Shown: positions 1-8,790 of the stretch, piece after piece
Numbering within the stretch: the stretch's first letter is position 1
How the letters are laid out: each line of letters opens with the position of its first letter
Assembly (NCBI RefSeq): GCF_016909075.1
Contig: NZ_JAFBFC010000001.1
Location: forward strand, 186,001-250,000
From: Priestia iocasae
Lineage (GTDB): Bacteria > Bacillota > Bacilli > Bacillales > Bacillaceae_H
Direction of reading: 5' to 3'
DNA: 64,000 bases
Notes under the pieces: generated by a model
Seen by the model: only the letters and a program-made list of their open reading frames with translations
Databases searched by the model: none
Told to the model about the DNA's origin: nothing
Program-made: the position numbers and the translations under genes

Positions 1-197
1 TCACATCGTTTGAATTTGAACGTGCGGCGACTGGTCAAGCTCTTTATGAGGTCAGTAATCATGAGCGTAAGCAGTATGTGGAAAATTGGCAAGAGGCTAT
101 TGAGATAGTAACGGAACAATTAAGGGATGAAAAAGATGTATTAATTATTACAGGATCATTGTACTTTATTTCACAAATTAGAGGTTCATTTCTTTAA
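1..197 (+). CDS. folC: Folylpolyglutamate synthase, C-terminal end (partial)
   Basis: Only the last 65 codons are in the window; the 5' part lies upstream. The frame reads TSFEFERAA and ends in LIITGSLYFISQIR, the typical close of the FolC/MurC-type ligase C-terminal domain. FolC adds glutamate residues to dihydrofolate or tetrahydrofolate in the cytosol using ATP. In B. subtilis folC lies just upstream of comC and spoIIB, and the same flank is found here, with a pilus locus in between. A strong terminator follows 9 bases after the stop, so folC is transcriptionally separate from the next gene. Confidence 0.88.
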   Translation, partial: TSFEFERAATGQALYEVSNHERKQYVENWQEAIEIVTEQLRDEKDVLIITGSLYFISQIRGSFL

Positions 198-205
198 TTA
201 ACTTA

Positions 206-240
206 AAAAGTAGCCTAGATATCTTCTAGGCTACTTTTTT
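206..240 (+). terminator. Rho-independent terminator of folC
   Basis: A perfect 14-bp stem (206-219 with 225-238) encloses a 5-nt loop and ends in a run of T. It follows the folC stop directly and can also stop reverse transcripts because the left arm starts with A residues. Confidence 0.9.
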
Positions 241-298
241 GAATTAAGAAAAAAGAACTAGTTATCTTAGAATAAAAAATAAAATTAAGGACGAAAGA

Positions 299-328
299 CT
301 GTCATTATAGAGCTTTTTTCATTATAAT
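299..328 (+). promoter_or_regulatory. Candidate sigma-A promoter of the VWA protein gene
   Basis: A perfect -10 hexamer TATAAT (323-328) is preceded at 18 bases by CTGTCA (299-304), a weak -35. It lies between the folC terminator and the likely start at 366, giving a short leader. Confidence 0.4.
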
Positions 329-365
329 AATGGTAAAGAATGCTAAGGAAGAGGTAGGCGAATAC

Positions 366-3179
366 ATGAGGAAAAAGATTCATAGTCTAATTGTCCTTTT
401 GTCACTGTTTTTACTATTGTTTTCTGGATTGTCTACAAGCACTCAAGCTTCAACAGCCAATACGCCGTCACTTAACGTCAGTGTGGCTCCTTCACAAACA
501 GAATTTTTAAAACCACTTGGAAATGATGCAGAAGGCTCTTTAAATATTACCCTCAATCCACAAGGTTCACTAGATGATATCGCGAATCAATTAAGAAAAC
601 CAATTGATGTGGTATTTGTTATTGATAAATCGGGGTCGATGAGTTCAGGAAATAAAATTGCAGATGCGAAAAAAGCGATGGAAGAAGCGGTAAAGGTATT
701 CAGTGCGAATAAATTACCAAATGATCGGTTTGGTTTGGTGACGTTTGATTCAGGTGTAAAAGATGAAATTCAATTAACAACCGACTTAAAAGTGGTACAG
801 AATAAAGTAAATCGATTAGAAGCTGAAGGAGGAACAAATTATGTTCAATCGTTAGAAAGTTCCTCAAAGCTTCTTCAAGATTCTGGAAATAATAAGTATG
901 TTGTTTTTTTAACAGACGGCTTTCCTACTGAAGCTTATGAAAATAAATACATTCAAGGCAATTTTAAAGGGTGTTTGCGAAGGTATTTAGGTGGTACGTG
1001 TGTAACAGAAGTTAAAACAGCTTATTTTAAAGGAAATAAGACAATTTTCTACAACACTTACGGAATTAAAGATCAAGAAGCTGTTTTTCTTGATGATGAT
1101 TATTATATGTATCACTACCCTTTAGACGGTACTACTTCTAAAAAGGTCATTAGAGGCTTTGGTTTACAACAAGCGGAAAAACTAGCTAACCAAAAAGCAA
1201 AGCTTTATTCTATAGGATTTGGAGATGACTCTGAGTTAGACATGGGCTATTTAAAGCAGCTCTCAGATAAAACAGCTTCACCATCTTACCAAGCCAACTC
1301 GTCTAACTTGAGTGATATTTTCAGAGGAATTATGACAGAGATTGGCCAATTGGCAATGAAAGATGTGCAAGTGAAGGTGAAAATTAAAGGAAATGGTACG
1401 AACTTTCCAGGAAATGTTCAACTAGCACAAAATGCGGATGCCTTCATGGATGGAGATTATGCGGTTTTAAATTTAAAGGATGTTCCATATGTGTTAGGGC
1501 AAACAGCTCCATCGTCTTCTTATTCATTGCCTTTAACATTCAGTCAAACAGGCACATATAGATTTACTGATATTCAATTTTTCTATAAAGATTTGCAGGG
1601 AAATCTAAAGAGTAAAGCACATAGTACTGTATCGGTTCAGGTAAATGACAAAGTAGCGCCAACGTTTAAGAGTACAATCTCTTACACAGATTCAGAGAAG
1701 GTAAAGAGCTTAGTGAAAAAAGGAGATCAAAATGGATCTTCTAATCAGTTTGAAATAAAGTATAAGTTAACGCCAGATGCGGTGCTTGATACGAAGGATC
1801 AAGGAACACTACAAACGATTAAGCTCATTCAGCCTTTACCACCAGGTGTGACGGTTATTAATCCACCGACAAATGTAGTAGTAAGAGGAAATCAGCTCGA
1901 GGTTACGTTTAATCCGATTACGTATGGAGACAAAAAGTTCTCTCCAACTGCGTTAGATTTGACGTTGAATTTACAAGCGAATTATGCGATGAATCAGAAG
2001 CTGCAAAATCCAACTTTAACCTATAGAGATAGCAATAAAGGTGATCGAAGTCAAATTTTACAAGCGCCTGCTGAATTTATTGTGGCAAAAGTCGTATTAG
2101 AAGATAACGATACTCATTACGAAGGTGATTTGTACGGAAATATAAGCAAAGTGAACAAATCGAATAATACGTTAGTTGAGTCAATAAAGCTCAAGGATGG
2201 TAATGTCGATTTAACACAGCCAATTCAAAGCATGAAGTTTAAAGATGGTAGTAACAAGACCATTATTACCGTTACGTATAGTACTAACACAACAAAAGAT
2301 GTGCTGTTAGTACCTGCGTTTGAAATGTTCTCCTCACAAAACGGAGCCATTGTTCCAAATGGGGGGACTTCAGAAGAGAAAGTGAAGTTCCGATTAACAC
2401 AAGAAGTAACTGGAAAAGATGCGAAGTATGAATACCGTATTGATAATGGAACGTGGCAATCCTTTAATCCAAAAGATGAAGTGTTTGTTGATAAAATTGG
2501 GACATTTACCATCTCTGTTCGAGCAACAGGTGGATTTGCCAAAAAAGACATGGTTGTTTCGCAAACCGTGACCGTTAATAAGCCAGTTCAATCCATTAGC
2601 GTTATGCCAGCTCAAGTCACGATGTTTGTTGGAGAGAAAGAAACGTTAACGGCTACAATTAATCCAAGTGATGCAACAAATAAAGAGTTAACGTGGTACA
2701 TTGAAGACGGCTCCATCATTAAAAAAGTTGGCAGTAGTAAGAATGAAGAAATTAAAATTGAAGGACTCTCATCAGGAGAGACTAATGTGGTTGTAAAGTC
2801 AGCTGATGGGAAAGTAAGCCAGACAGTAAAAGTGACAATTCTAGATGAATTCCGTTTTAAATATCCATCTATCACAATGAAACCAGGGGAAGAGCGCGAA
2901 GTGTTAAGTTTACTTATCTACAAAGGTAAAGGAACGATTGGCGGTGGTCTATTAAATCCAAATGTTCTAGAGAGTGTGGATACAAGTAACGGAACAAATG
3001 CAATCGAGCTTGAGCGTAGACAAGGAAAATGGTATATTGTCGCAAAAGAAGTTGGTTACGAAACAGTTGTAGCAACTGGATTAAATAGTAAGAAAAATGG
3101 TACCAAACCAACAGCGAGTATGGTTGTTATTGTAAAGAAAAATTCATCTTCTAACAATGATTCAGATGCAAAGTGGTAG
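366..3179 (+). CDS. Secreted von Willebrand factor A (VWA) and Big2 domain protein, candidate pilus-associated adhesin
   Basis: A 937-residue exported protein. I choose the ATG at 366 because AGGAAGAGG precedes it at a suitable distance and it opens a signal peptide (MRKKIHSL, hydrophobic core, cut near QAS-TA). An upstream in-frame ATG at 330 has no ribosome site. A VWA domain covers about residues 80-330, with the metal-binding MIDAS signature DKSGS at residue 87 and TDGFP near 184. A segment with two cysteines (near residues 202 and 210) interrupts the domain. A bacterial Ig-like Big2 domain lies near residues 740-815. No LPXTG sorting motif or C-terminal membrane helix is seen. It is convergent with three prepilin-like genes, which suggests a surface or pilus role; that role is inference. 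Confidence 0.8.
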   Translation: MRKKIHSLIVLLSLFLLLFSGLSTSTQASTANTPSLNVSVAPSQTEFLKPLGNDAEGSLNITLNPQGSLDDIANQLRKPIDVVFVIDKSGSMSSGNKIADAKKAMEEAVKVFSANKLPNDRFGLVTFDSGVKDEIQLTTDLKVVQNKVNRLEAEGGTNYVQSLESSSKLLQDSGNNKYVVFLTDGFPTEAYENKYIQGNFKGCLRRYLGGTCVTEVKTAYFKGNKTIFYNTYGIKDQEAVFLDDDYYMYHYPLDGTTSKKVIRGFGLQQAEKLANQKAKLYSIGFGDDSELDMGYLKQLSDKTASPSYQANSSNLSDIFRGIMTEIGQLAMKDVQVKVKIKGNGTNFPGNVQLAQNADAFMDGDYAVLNLKDVPYVLGQTAPSSSYSLPLTFSQTGTYRFTDIQFFYKDLQGNLKSKAHSTVSVQVNDKVAPTFKSTISYTDSEKVKSLVKKGDQNGSSNQFEIKYKLTPDAVLDTKDQGTLQTIKLIQPLPPGVTVINPPTNVVVRGNQLEVTFNPITYGDKKFSPTALDLTLNLQANYAMNQKLQNPTLTYRDSNKGDRSQILQAPAEFIVAKVVLEDNDTHYEGDLYGNISKVNKSNNTLVESIKLKDGNVDLTQPIQSMKFKDGSNKTIITVTYSTNTTKDVLLVPAFEMFSSQNGAIVPNGGTSEEKVKFRLTQEVTGKDAKYEYRIDNGTWQSFNPKDEVFVDKIGTFTISVRATGGFAKKDMVVSQTVTVNKPVQSISVMPAQVTMFVGEKETLTATINPSDATNKELTWYIEDGSIIKKVGSSKNEEIKIEGLSSGETNVVVKSADGKVSQTVKVTILDEFRFKYPSITMKPGEEREVLSLLIYKGKGTIGGGLLNPNVLESVDTSNGTNAIELERRQGKWYIVAKEVGYETVVATGLNSKKNGTKPTASMVVIVKKNSSSNNDSDAKW

Positions 3180-3187
3180 AGAATAAG

Positions 3188-3222
3188 AAAAAGGAGTCAA
3201 CATCAATTGTTGACTCCTTTTT
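3188..3222. terminator. Bidirectional terminator between the VWA gene and the PilX-like gene
   Basis: The stem AAGGAGTCAAC (3191-3201) pairs perfectly with 3209-3219 around a 7-nt loop, with A residues on the left and T residues on the right. It sits between the two converging stop codons and can serve both strands. It touches the stop codon of the reverse-strand gene. Confidence 0.88.
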
Positions 3223-5267
3223 TATGGCTGAATAGTTGGCTCAGGAATAACTTGTAGCTTATTTACAATTGGTAAAGAATCTAATTTACTTAATAAGACA
3301 CTTTTATTATAAAGAATGTTAAAACGCGAGTATTTCCCTTGTTGGCTTGTAACAGATACACTTTTTGAAAGTTGATTTAACTCATTTTCATCGTTTACAT
3401 TTCCACGAATGGCGTTAATTGTCAATGGTCCTTTTGCAAAGATTCCTCCGTCAATGGCGAATAGTGAACCAACACCATATAAGGTTGCGTTTCCTTCTGT
3501 ATAAAAGAACCCAGTAAGAGGAGAGAAGGCATCAATTTTTCGTAAGTCAACTTGATCATCTGTTTGGCTAAGTATACGAAATTCATTAATTCGATTTAAA
3601 TTAATATCATCTTTTGCCAACAAGATGAGCATTCCTTCTTCTTTACCTTTTTGAATACCTCCTATATTTACGTTTGTAATGTTCACTTTTCCTAGTGTAT
3701 AAACAATGGAATCAAAAATGGCATTATCATTTTCAGTTCCCTTTGTATCGTTTTTTCCTTGAATCACAAAATCATTTTTGACAATCACGTTTTTCGTTAA
3801 CGTTAGTGTACTATCAATCGGTTTAAGAACTAAGTCTTCCCCCGCTATCATAGCGTGACTAATTTCAAGGTCTTGTGTTGTTTCAATAAGTACGTTTTTT
3901 CCTCCAATAATATGGCCAGTTAGGTTTAAAGTGGCATTCTTCGGATTAAGAATAGTGATATCGCCTGTTGCCATTATTTTTGATACATCTAAATTAGAAT
4001 TTGCAAAGTTTGTGATAAAGACATCTCCATCTACAAACAGACCTTTTTGGATGGTTAAATCACTAATATTGTCTAGCACTAAATCGCCTTTTACAGTAAT
4101 ACTTTCAAGAGTTGAAGCTGTAATGTTAGAGATATGGATGCCGGTTGCCGTTGTACCTACTGTATCAAATACTAAGTTTGTTCCCTCAGATAGTAAGTTT
4201 TTTAAAGACGGAATAGAAAGGTAATCAGATGTACTAATTGAATTGTTTAATAAATTGCCAACTAAGTCACCGATAGAAAGAATGTTAAACACTCTTTCTA
4301 GAATGTCTTCAGTGATTAGGATTCCATTGGCAGAAACACTTTGAATCGTCGCGTTTAAAAATTGATTCAATGTTTGTTTAGGAGGCGTTCCCCCATTGGC
4401 TTCCTTTAAAATAAGCTGCTCTTCTTGATTCATTGCTTGCTCAAAGTCAAAATCAATAAAGTCACTGTCATTTTTCAACGTTGGTACGTCACCGTTATAA
4501 AACATGGTGGCAGGATTTCCGTTAAACTTTAAAGGATCATCATTTAAGTTCTTAAATAGATTCACAGTTGGTGAATACAGATCTCCTGTAATACGAGGAA
4601 GTGGTGTTTTAATTTGTTGTTCATCTACTCTTGTTGTTGGCGTGTAGTTTGCATCAGCATCAATTTTTAAATCCTTTGCAAACACATCTCCGTAAACTGT
4701 AGGAGAACCATTTAAGATGAGTTTACTTGCAGAGCCTAGTGCATATTGTAAAAAGCTTGGTGTTGGTGACAAGATTACCCTCTTTGTAAATGTTCGTTCA
4801 ATTTTAGGGACATTTTTGTTTTCAGGTGGTTTCGTTACAAGCGAAATCTCGTAAATGCGTGTGAAATGCTTGTTTAATGTAGAGCTGGGTAAAAAATCAG
4901 TTGTCACATCATTTACAGTGACTTCTTCTAGAAATGGTTTTGTTTCATATGCTTTTATAACGGTCTTATCAATCATGTTGCTTAATGTACTATAAAAAAA
5001 ATTAGAAATTGTACCGTCAGCGTTTTTCTCTAATGGTATAAGATAAGTGGAATTAGGGCTCTGTAAATTGAACTTTAAATCAGAAATCATTTCTTCCATT
5101 GCTGTTTTTGCTTGTGCCGATACATTAATATCAACTTCTCGTATTGTGGTTCGCTTCGTTCCTTGGATGGTTGCTGCAACAATCGTTAATCCAACAACGG
5201 TTAAAACTGTTGCAACAAGTAATGTAAGAACAAGTCCGTATCCTTTTTCGTTTTTTAATAATTTCAT
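3222..5267 (-). CDS. PilX-like minor pilin with large beta-helix-like ectodomain
   Basis: About 681 residues. The start at 5267 (MKLLKNEKGYG) has GGTGA five bases upstream; the frame also opens at a TTG at 5282 and an ATG at 5270. The N-terminus is a short basic leader, then GYGLVLTLLVATVLTVVG, one membrane helix like the PilX N-terminal domain. It lacks the Glu5 of classical pilins. The remainder is unusual: residues about 370-640 hold repeated short strands (GDLVLDN, GDVFIT, GDITI, KNVLIE, EDLVLK), which suggest a stacked beta-helix or polymer-forming fold. Its 5' end abuts the preceding prepilin gene (5279-5896), so the three reverse genes form an operon. A role as minor pilin or surface stalk is inferred from the N-terminus and context. 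Confidence 0.65.
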   Translation of the reverse strand: MKLLKNEKGYGLVLTLLVATVLTVVGLTIVAATIQGTKRTTIREVDINVSAQAKTAMEEMISDLKFNLQSPNSTYLIPLEKNADGTISNFFYSTLSNMIDKTVIKAYETKPFLEEVTVNDVTTDFLPSSTLNKHFTRIYEISLVTKPPENKNVPKIERTFTKRVILSPTPSFLQYALGSASKLILNGSPTVYGDVFAKDLKIDADANYTPTTRVDEQQIKTPLPRITGDLYSPTVNLFKNLNDDPLKFNGNPATMFYNGDVPTLKNDSDFIDFDFEQAMNQEEQLILKEANGGTPPKQTLNQFLNATIQSVSANGILITEDILERVFNILSIGDLVGNLLNNSISTSDYLSIPSLKNLLSEGTNLVFDTVGTTATGIHISNITASTLESITVKGDLVLDNISDLTIQKGLFVDGDVFITNFANSNLDVSKIMATGDITILNPKNATLNLTGHIIGGKNVLIETTQDLEISHAMIAGEDLVLKPIDSTLTLTKNVIVKNDFVIQGKNDTKGTENDNAIFDSIVYTLGKVNITNVNIGGIQKGKEEGMLILLAKDDINLNRINEFRILSQTDDQVDLRKIDAFSPLTGFFYTEGNATLYGVGSLFAIDGGIFAKGPLTINAIRGNVNDENELNQLSKSVSVTSQQGKYSRFNILYNKSVLLSKLDSLPIVNKLQVIPEPTIQP

Positions 5268-5278
5268 CATTATCACCG

Positions 5279-5896
5279 TCAAAATCCGAAGATACTTTCT
5301 AATTGTAATGGTTTTGATAGACTAGGGTCGCTAATATGTAAGTTCAGCTCTAGAATACCATTTGAACAAGTTTTAGTAGTAGTATCGGAAGAATTACAAC
5401 TTAGTTTAATCGTTGAAGATTTATAGTTCCCCTCACTAACAATGGATTGATCATTAATAAAGAAATGTTGATGACTTACCTTCGTTTCTTTAATTTGCAG
5501 CTTAATGGATTCTTGTTCAGATTCAGGTTTTTCTTCGGATTCTACATCATAAAAAACGTCGGAAGAGGACTCGGATTCACTTTCGTACTTTTTATAGGAA
5601 GCTCCCTTTGAATCCACTAGTTCTACACATGTATGAGGGGTGGTTTCTTCGCTACAATCTTTAACAAGATCAAATCCTTTTGAATTTAGTTCGTTCATCA
5701 TCATTGTGACTACATAATCTGCTTCATCACGTAACATTTCTTCTGTACCTATTTTTTTTGATACACTAATGCCGTTTGCTAACACGTTATACATCACTCC
5801 CATGACAATAGTCATCACCACAATGGTAGCAAGTAGTTCAATTAAAGTGAGTCCGTGGTTGTTTTTAATATGTTTCACGAATGTCTTCACTAACAA
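5279..5896 (-). CDS. PilW/PulJ-like prepilin
   Basis: 205 residues from a TTG at 5896, or 203 from a GTG at 5890. GAGAGGAG lies 9 bases before the GTG and 3 before the TTG, so the GTG may be the real start. A class III signal peptide reads KNNHG-LTLIELLATIVVMTIV: basic leader, cleavage after Gly, Glu at +5, then the conserved hydrophobic alpha helix. The rest is a small ectodomain with an acidic, serine-rich stretch (residues about 95-130) and four cysteines. It overlaps the preceding PilV-like gene by about 30 bases and is followed directly by the PilX-like gene, so translation is probably coupled. PilD encoded at 14811 would process it. Confidence 0.8.
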   Translation of the reverse strand: MLVKTFVKHIKNNHGLTLIELLATIVVMTIVMGVMYNVLANGISVSKKIGTEEMLRDEADYVVTMMMNELNSKGFDLVKDCSEETTPHTCVELVDSKGASYKKYESESESSSDVFYDVESEEKPESEQESIKLQIKETKVSHQHFFINDQSIVSEGNYKSSTIKLSCNSSDTTTKTCSNGILELNLHISDPSLSKPLQLESIFGF

Positions 5897-6365
5897 CGGC
5901 TCCTCTCACTTCTGTAGATAACACTTGATTATTGCGTTCCCATTCCACCATTACTTCAATCGGAATCATATAGCGATCTTTTGAGTTATCAGACTTTTCA
6001 TGTGAGACTTGAACGGTAAACGGAATATTATTCACAGAAATTGACTTACAGCCCGATGGTAGAATCGGGGTTTCTACATATCTATATTCTTTTTCTGAGC
6101 TTGCATGATTCGTACAAACATATAAATATAATGTTTTATCGTTTGTGATAAATGTTTCATGCATCTCAATAAAGCTTTGTTTCTCCATGAAAGTAAGGGC
6201 ATTGCGAGCAACATTAATACCTGCTGTTTTATTTTGGCTACTTCTTGTGTAAGAATAAGCATTCGAAAAGAAGTGCATAAGACCTGAAAAAACAATCATT
6301 AAAACAACAAGTGATGCTAATACTTCAATGAGCGTTAGGCCTTTTTGATTAAAAAACTTTTTCAC
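5865..6365 (-). CDS. PilV-like prepilin
   Basis: 166 residues from a GTG at 6365, chosen because GGGAG lies 7 bases upstream; a TTG at 6395 in the same frame has no such site. The N-terminus VKKFFNQKG-LTLIEVLASLVV is a class III prepilin signal with Gly at -1 and Glu at +5. The body is short with two cysteines (near CTNH and SGCKS) that could form a disulfide, as in many minor pilins. It is first in a three-gene reverse operon (PilV-, PilW- and PilX-like), the usual order of a pilus-initiating minor pilin set. The assignment to PilV rather than another minor pilin rests on size and order only. Confidence 0.78.
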   Translation of the reverse strand: MKKFFNQKGLTLIEVLASLVVLMIVFSGLMHFFSNAYSYTRSSQNKTAGINVARNALTFMEKQSFIEMHETFITNDKTLYLYVCTNHASSEKEYRYVETPILPSGCKSISVNNIPFTVQVSHEKSDNSKDRYMIPIEVMVEWERNNQVLSTEVRGAVVSEDIRETY

Positions 6366-6399
6366 GCTGCTTCTCCCTTCTTTTAAATTTGACAAGATT

Positions 6400-6405
6400 A
6401 TTATA
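6400..6405 (-). promoter_or_regulatory. Candidate -10 element of the minor pilin operon
   Basis: Reading the reverse strand, a perfect TATAAT occupies 6405-6400, about 35 bases before the GTG start at 6365. The expected -35 position holds only a poor match (CCATTA), so the call depends on the -10 and placement. Confidence 0.4.
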
Positions 6406-6479
6406 CAATAAGCTAGAAAAGATAATGGGTATTTTGTCTGAATTTTGATATTTTCTATTTATTTAGTAGGAAGTGATGG

Positions 6480-7982
6480 TTGTTGACGACGTTTATTTTT
6501 ATCGGTATTAGTTCTATAGTTTTGTTTTTAGTGCTGTATTTCCTCCCTCTACCTTATAATAAAACTGGTAAAATCGTAATTTTTAGTGCGGCTGTTCTTT
6601 TATCAATCATTGGTTTACTTGCTAATACAATCTTACCAATACATACGATGCTACTGATTATCTTGTTACTCTTGATTTGTTGTTCTTATGTATTGAGTAA
6701 GCGGTTAGAGGTAGTCGGTGTGAAAGAAGAGCAAATGGATTCTTATTATCATTCAAATGTATCTGAAGAGAAATCAGATGTAGAGGAAGAGTTTAGCATT
6801 GGACCAGCAGTACCGACTTTGACATTAGAAAAGCAGTCAATCAATAATGAAAGTCCACAGCTAGATGACGAGCTTATACAGCATGTAATGACAAAAGAAG
6901 AAATGGATGAACTATTTGATCATCGTTCTATGAATTCTGAAGCTGTTGAACATGATAGTAGTACACTTGAGAATGATCAAGAAGAGATTCCTAGCTTAGA
7001 AGAAGAGTTAGACTTTGTAACGCCTCATTATGAAGAGGGAGAGGCGCCACACCTTGAAGAAGTAGACGAAGACATCTTGACAATAGATACCATTGATTCA
7101 CCATTAGTAATGGACATCGTGGTAGAAGAAGAAGTGTTTGTCCACCCTCAAGTAACAGAACAGGAAGAAGTAGACGAACACGTAGCGGAAATAGCCCCTG
7201 TCGATGATGCATTACCTATCATGGATGAGCTAGAAGAAAGTTTGCTACAAGTGAAAGATGCTGTTGAAGATATAGAGGAAGATGATTTCGAAGACATCCA
7301 ACAGCTAGATGAACATGATGTACTTGACGGAACCGAAGAGATACAGGTAGAGACAGAAGAAGTGGATGAAAATGCTACGAAAGAAATGGCAGAACAAGTA
7401 GAGGAACATTTCGACGTAGATGAATTAGAAGCAATAGAAGCAGCAGAAAAGGATGCCTTATCAACCATGCTAGAACAGGTTGAAGAGAAGCAGGAGAACG
7501 TCAATCATGCTTCAGATGAGGTAGAAGTGTTACCAGAAATTTCAACGTCCAATCAAAAAGAACATATAGAACAACTTGTAAATGATAGTTATAATGGAAA
7601 AAGTGAACAGGAAATAATGAACTTCGATGAAATAACAATAGATGAAACACCTGAACTCACAGAACAAGAAGAGAGTGAACTTGTAACGCCAGCTCCTATC
7701 ATGAATACGGCTGTTTGGCAAACAATTATTGAACAAGTAAACGTATATAAGCAATTACTGTCTAAGGATGAGTATGAACGCTTATTAAAGGACTACTTGT
7801 TAGCTCCCTTACCACGTGAAGAATATTATGTATTAGCGGTTATGCTTGTTCAACATTACATTGAAACAAGTCAACGAGCCGAAGCGCTGAACGAAATTCA
7901 TGTATTACAAGAAACGTATTCGGATTATCCAGTGCTTATAGCGGAATTACAATACTTACAAGAAGTAGCGAATAATAATTAG
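6480..7982 (+). CDS. Acidic membrane protein with helical C-terminal domain (FimV-like layout), unknown function
   Basis: 500 residues from a TTG at 6480 (another TTG follows at once), with AGGAAGTGATGG just upstream. Three hydrophobic segments lie near residues 4-22, 32-50 and 54-70. A long, very Glu/Asp-rich and probably disordered region spans about residues 75-410. A compact helical end, about residues 412-498 (VWQTIIEQVNVYKQL, YYVLAVMLVQHYIETSQ), looks like tetratricopeptide-type helices. No family is recognised with certainty. Membrane anchor, acidic linker and TPR-like end recall the cytoplasmic half of FimV/TspA, a pilus hub protein of proteobacteria, but that is analogy. It stands first in a forward run leading into pilB, 6 bases before the next gene. 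Confidence 0.6.
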   Translation: MLTTFIFIGISSIVLFLVLYFLPLPYNKTGKIVIFSAAVLLSIIGLLANTILPIHTMLLIILLLLICCSYVLSKRLEVVGVKEEQMDSYYHSNVSEEKSDVEEEFSIGPAVPTLTLEKQSINNESPQLDDELIQHVMTKEEMDELFDHRSMNSEAVEHDSSTLENDQEEIPSLEEELDFVTPHYEEGEAPHLEEVDEDILTIDTIDSPLVMDIVVEEEVFVHPQVTEQEEVDEHVAEIAPVDDALPIMDELEESLLQVKDAVEDIEEDDFEDIQQLDEHDVLDGTEEIQVETEEVDENATKEMAEQVEEHFDVDELEAIEAAEKDALSTMLEQVEEKQENVNHASDEVEVLPEISTSNQKEHIEQLVNDSYNGKSEQEIMNFDEITIDETPELTEQEESELVTPAPIMNTAVWQTIIEQVNVYKQLLSKDEYERLLKDYLLAPLPREEYYVLAVMLVQHYIETSQRAEALNEIHVLQETYSDYPVLIAELQYLQEVANNN

Positions 7983-7988
7983 AAGTGG

Positions 7989-8774
7989 GTGTCTGAAAGC
8001 ATGAAAAAGAGTACTGAAATTATCAATTTACCAATCATTAGCATCACTGAAGGGGTTGAAATTGGTCAAGTTAAAAGCATTATTATTAACCCTGACAAGT
8101 TTTCGGTTGACTTCCTAACAACACAACAAGAAGATTGGCAAATTGGTGTAAAAGCTATTCCTTTTAAAAAGGTCATTGGTGTTGGGGAATATGCAGTAAC
8201 AGTTGAAAATGATAGTGCCATCATGGATTTAAGTGAAATCCCGATTGCGAATGAACTATTTAATAAAAAGATTTCTCTTATTGGATCGCGTGTGATGACA
8301 AGAAAGGGAGAATTATTAGGCGAAATCTCGGAGTACCATGTGAATGATGACAATGGAGACCTTGTTGGATTAAGTTTAAAGATAAAAGGCGAAGAAGTGA
8401 TTTTACCAATTACTGAAGTCATTACATTAGGGAAGCAAATGGTTATTGTGAGTGAGCATGCAAAAGAGAATTTTGTTGTGGTAACGGATGATTTAGAAAA
8501 GATTTCTGTAAAAGAAGTGCCATCACATAAGTCAGTAGTTGAACAGCCAGCTGTGTCACCAGCAATTGAAGAAAAAACAGAGCAAAAGGTAAATGACTTG
8601 AAAGAGAAGCAAGTGCAACTTTTAATAAACAAAAATGTAATCAAAGACATTTACAATCAAAACGGTGAACTATTAATTGCAAAAGGCACGACTCTAACAG
8701 AAGAACACATTACAAATGCCCAAGAAGCAGGCCCAACTGTTTTTGTTGAATTATCAATGAATGTAGCTGAATAG
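7989..8774 (+). CDS. PRC-barrel domain protein
   Basis: 261 residues from a GTG at 7989; an in-frame ATG at 8001 (MKKSTEIINLPI) is an equally good start and neither has a clear ribosome site. Two tandem PRC-barrel-like units are visible: about residues 10-82 (LPIISITEGVEIGQVKSI) and 92-165 (GSRVMTRKGELLGEISEY). After a linker, a C-terminal piece reads KDIYNQNGELLIAKG. PRC barrels are small beta folds found in RNA-processing, photosynthetic and sporulation proteins. There is no signal peptide, so it is cytoplasmic. It is tightly packed between the acidic membrane protein and the VanW-like gene, so a part in pilus biogenesis is inferred from position only. Confidence 0.65.
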   Translation: MSESMKKSTEIINLPIISITEGVEIGQVKSIIINPDKFSVDFLTTQQEDWQIGVKAIPFKKVIGVGEYAVTVENDSAIMDLSEIPIANELFNKKISLIGSRVMTRKGELLGEISEYHVNDDNGDLVGLSLKIKGEEVILPITEVITLGKQMVIVSEHAKENFVVVTDDLEKISVKEVPSHKSVVEQPAVSPAIEEKTEQKVNDLKEKQVQLLINKNVIKDIYNQNGELLIAKGTTLTEEHITNAQEAGPTVFVELSMNVAE

Positions 8775-8790
8775 TTAGGAGGCTTAGAGT

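Noticed and set aside
5047-5325. Forward-strand open frame of about 90 codons over the prepilin genes
   Set aside because: It lies entirely opposite the PilX-like coding frame, has no ribosome site, and its codon use is that of a complement.
7148-7504. Reverse-strand Ser/Cys-rich open frame opposite the acidic protein
   Set aside because: It is the complement of Glu/Asp-rich codons, which read as Ser and Cys on the other strand; no start signal and no family.
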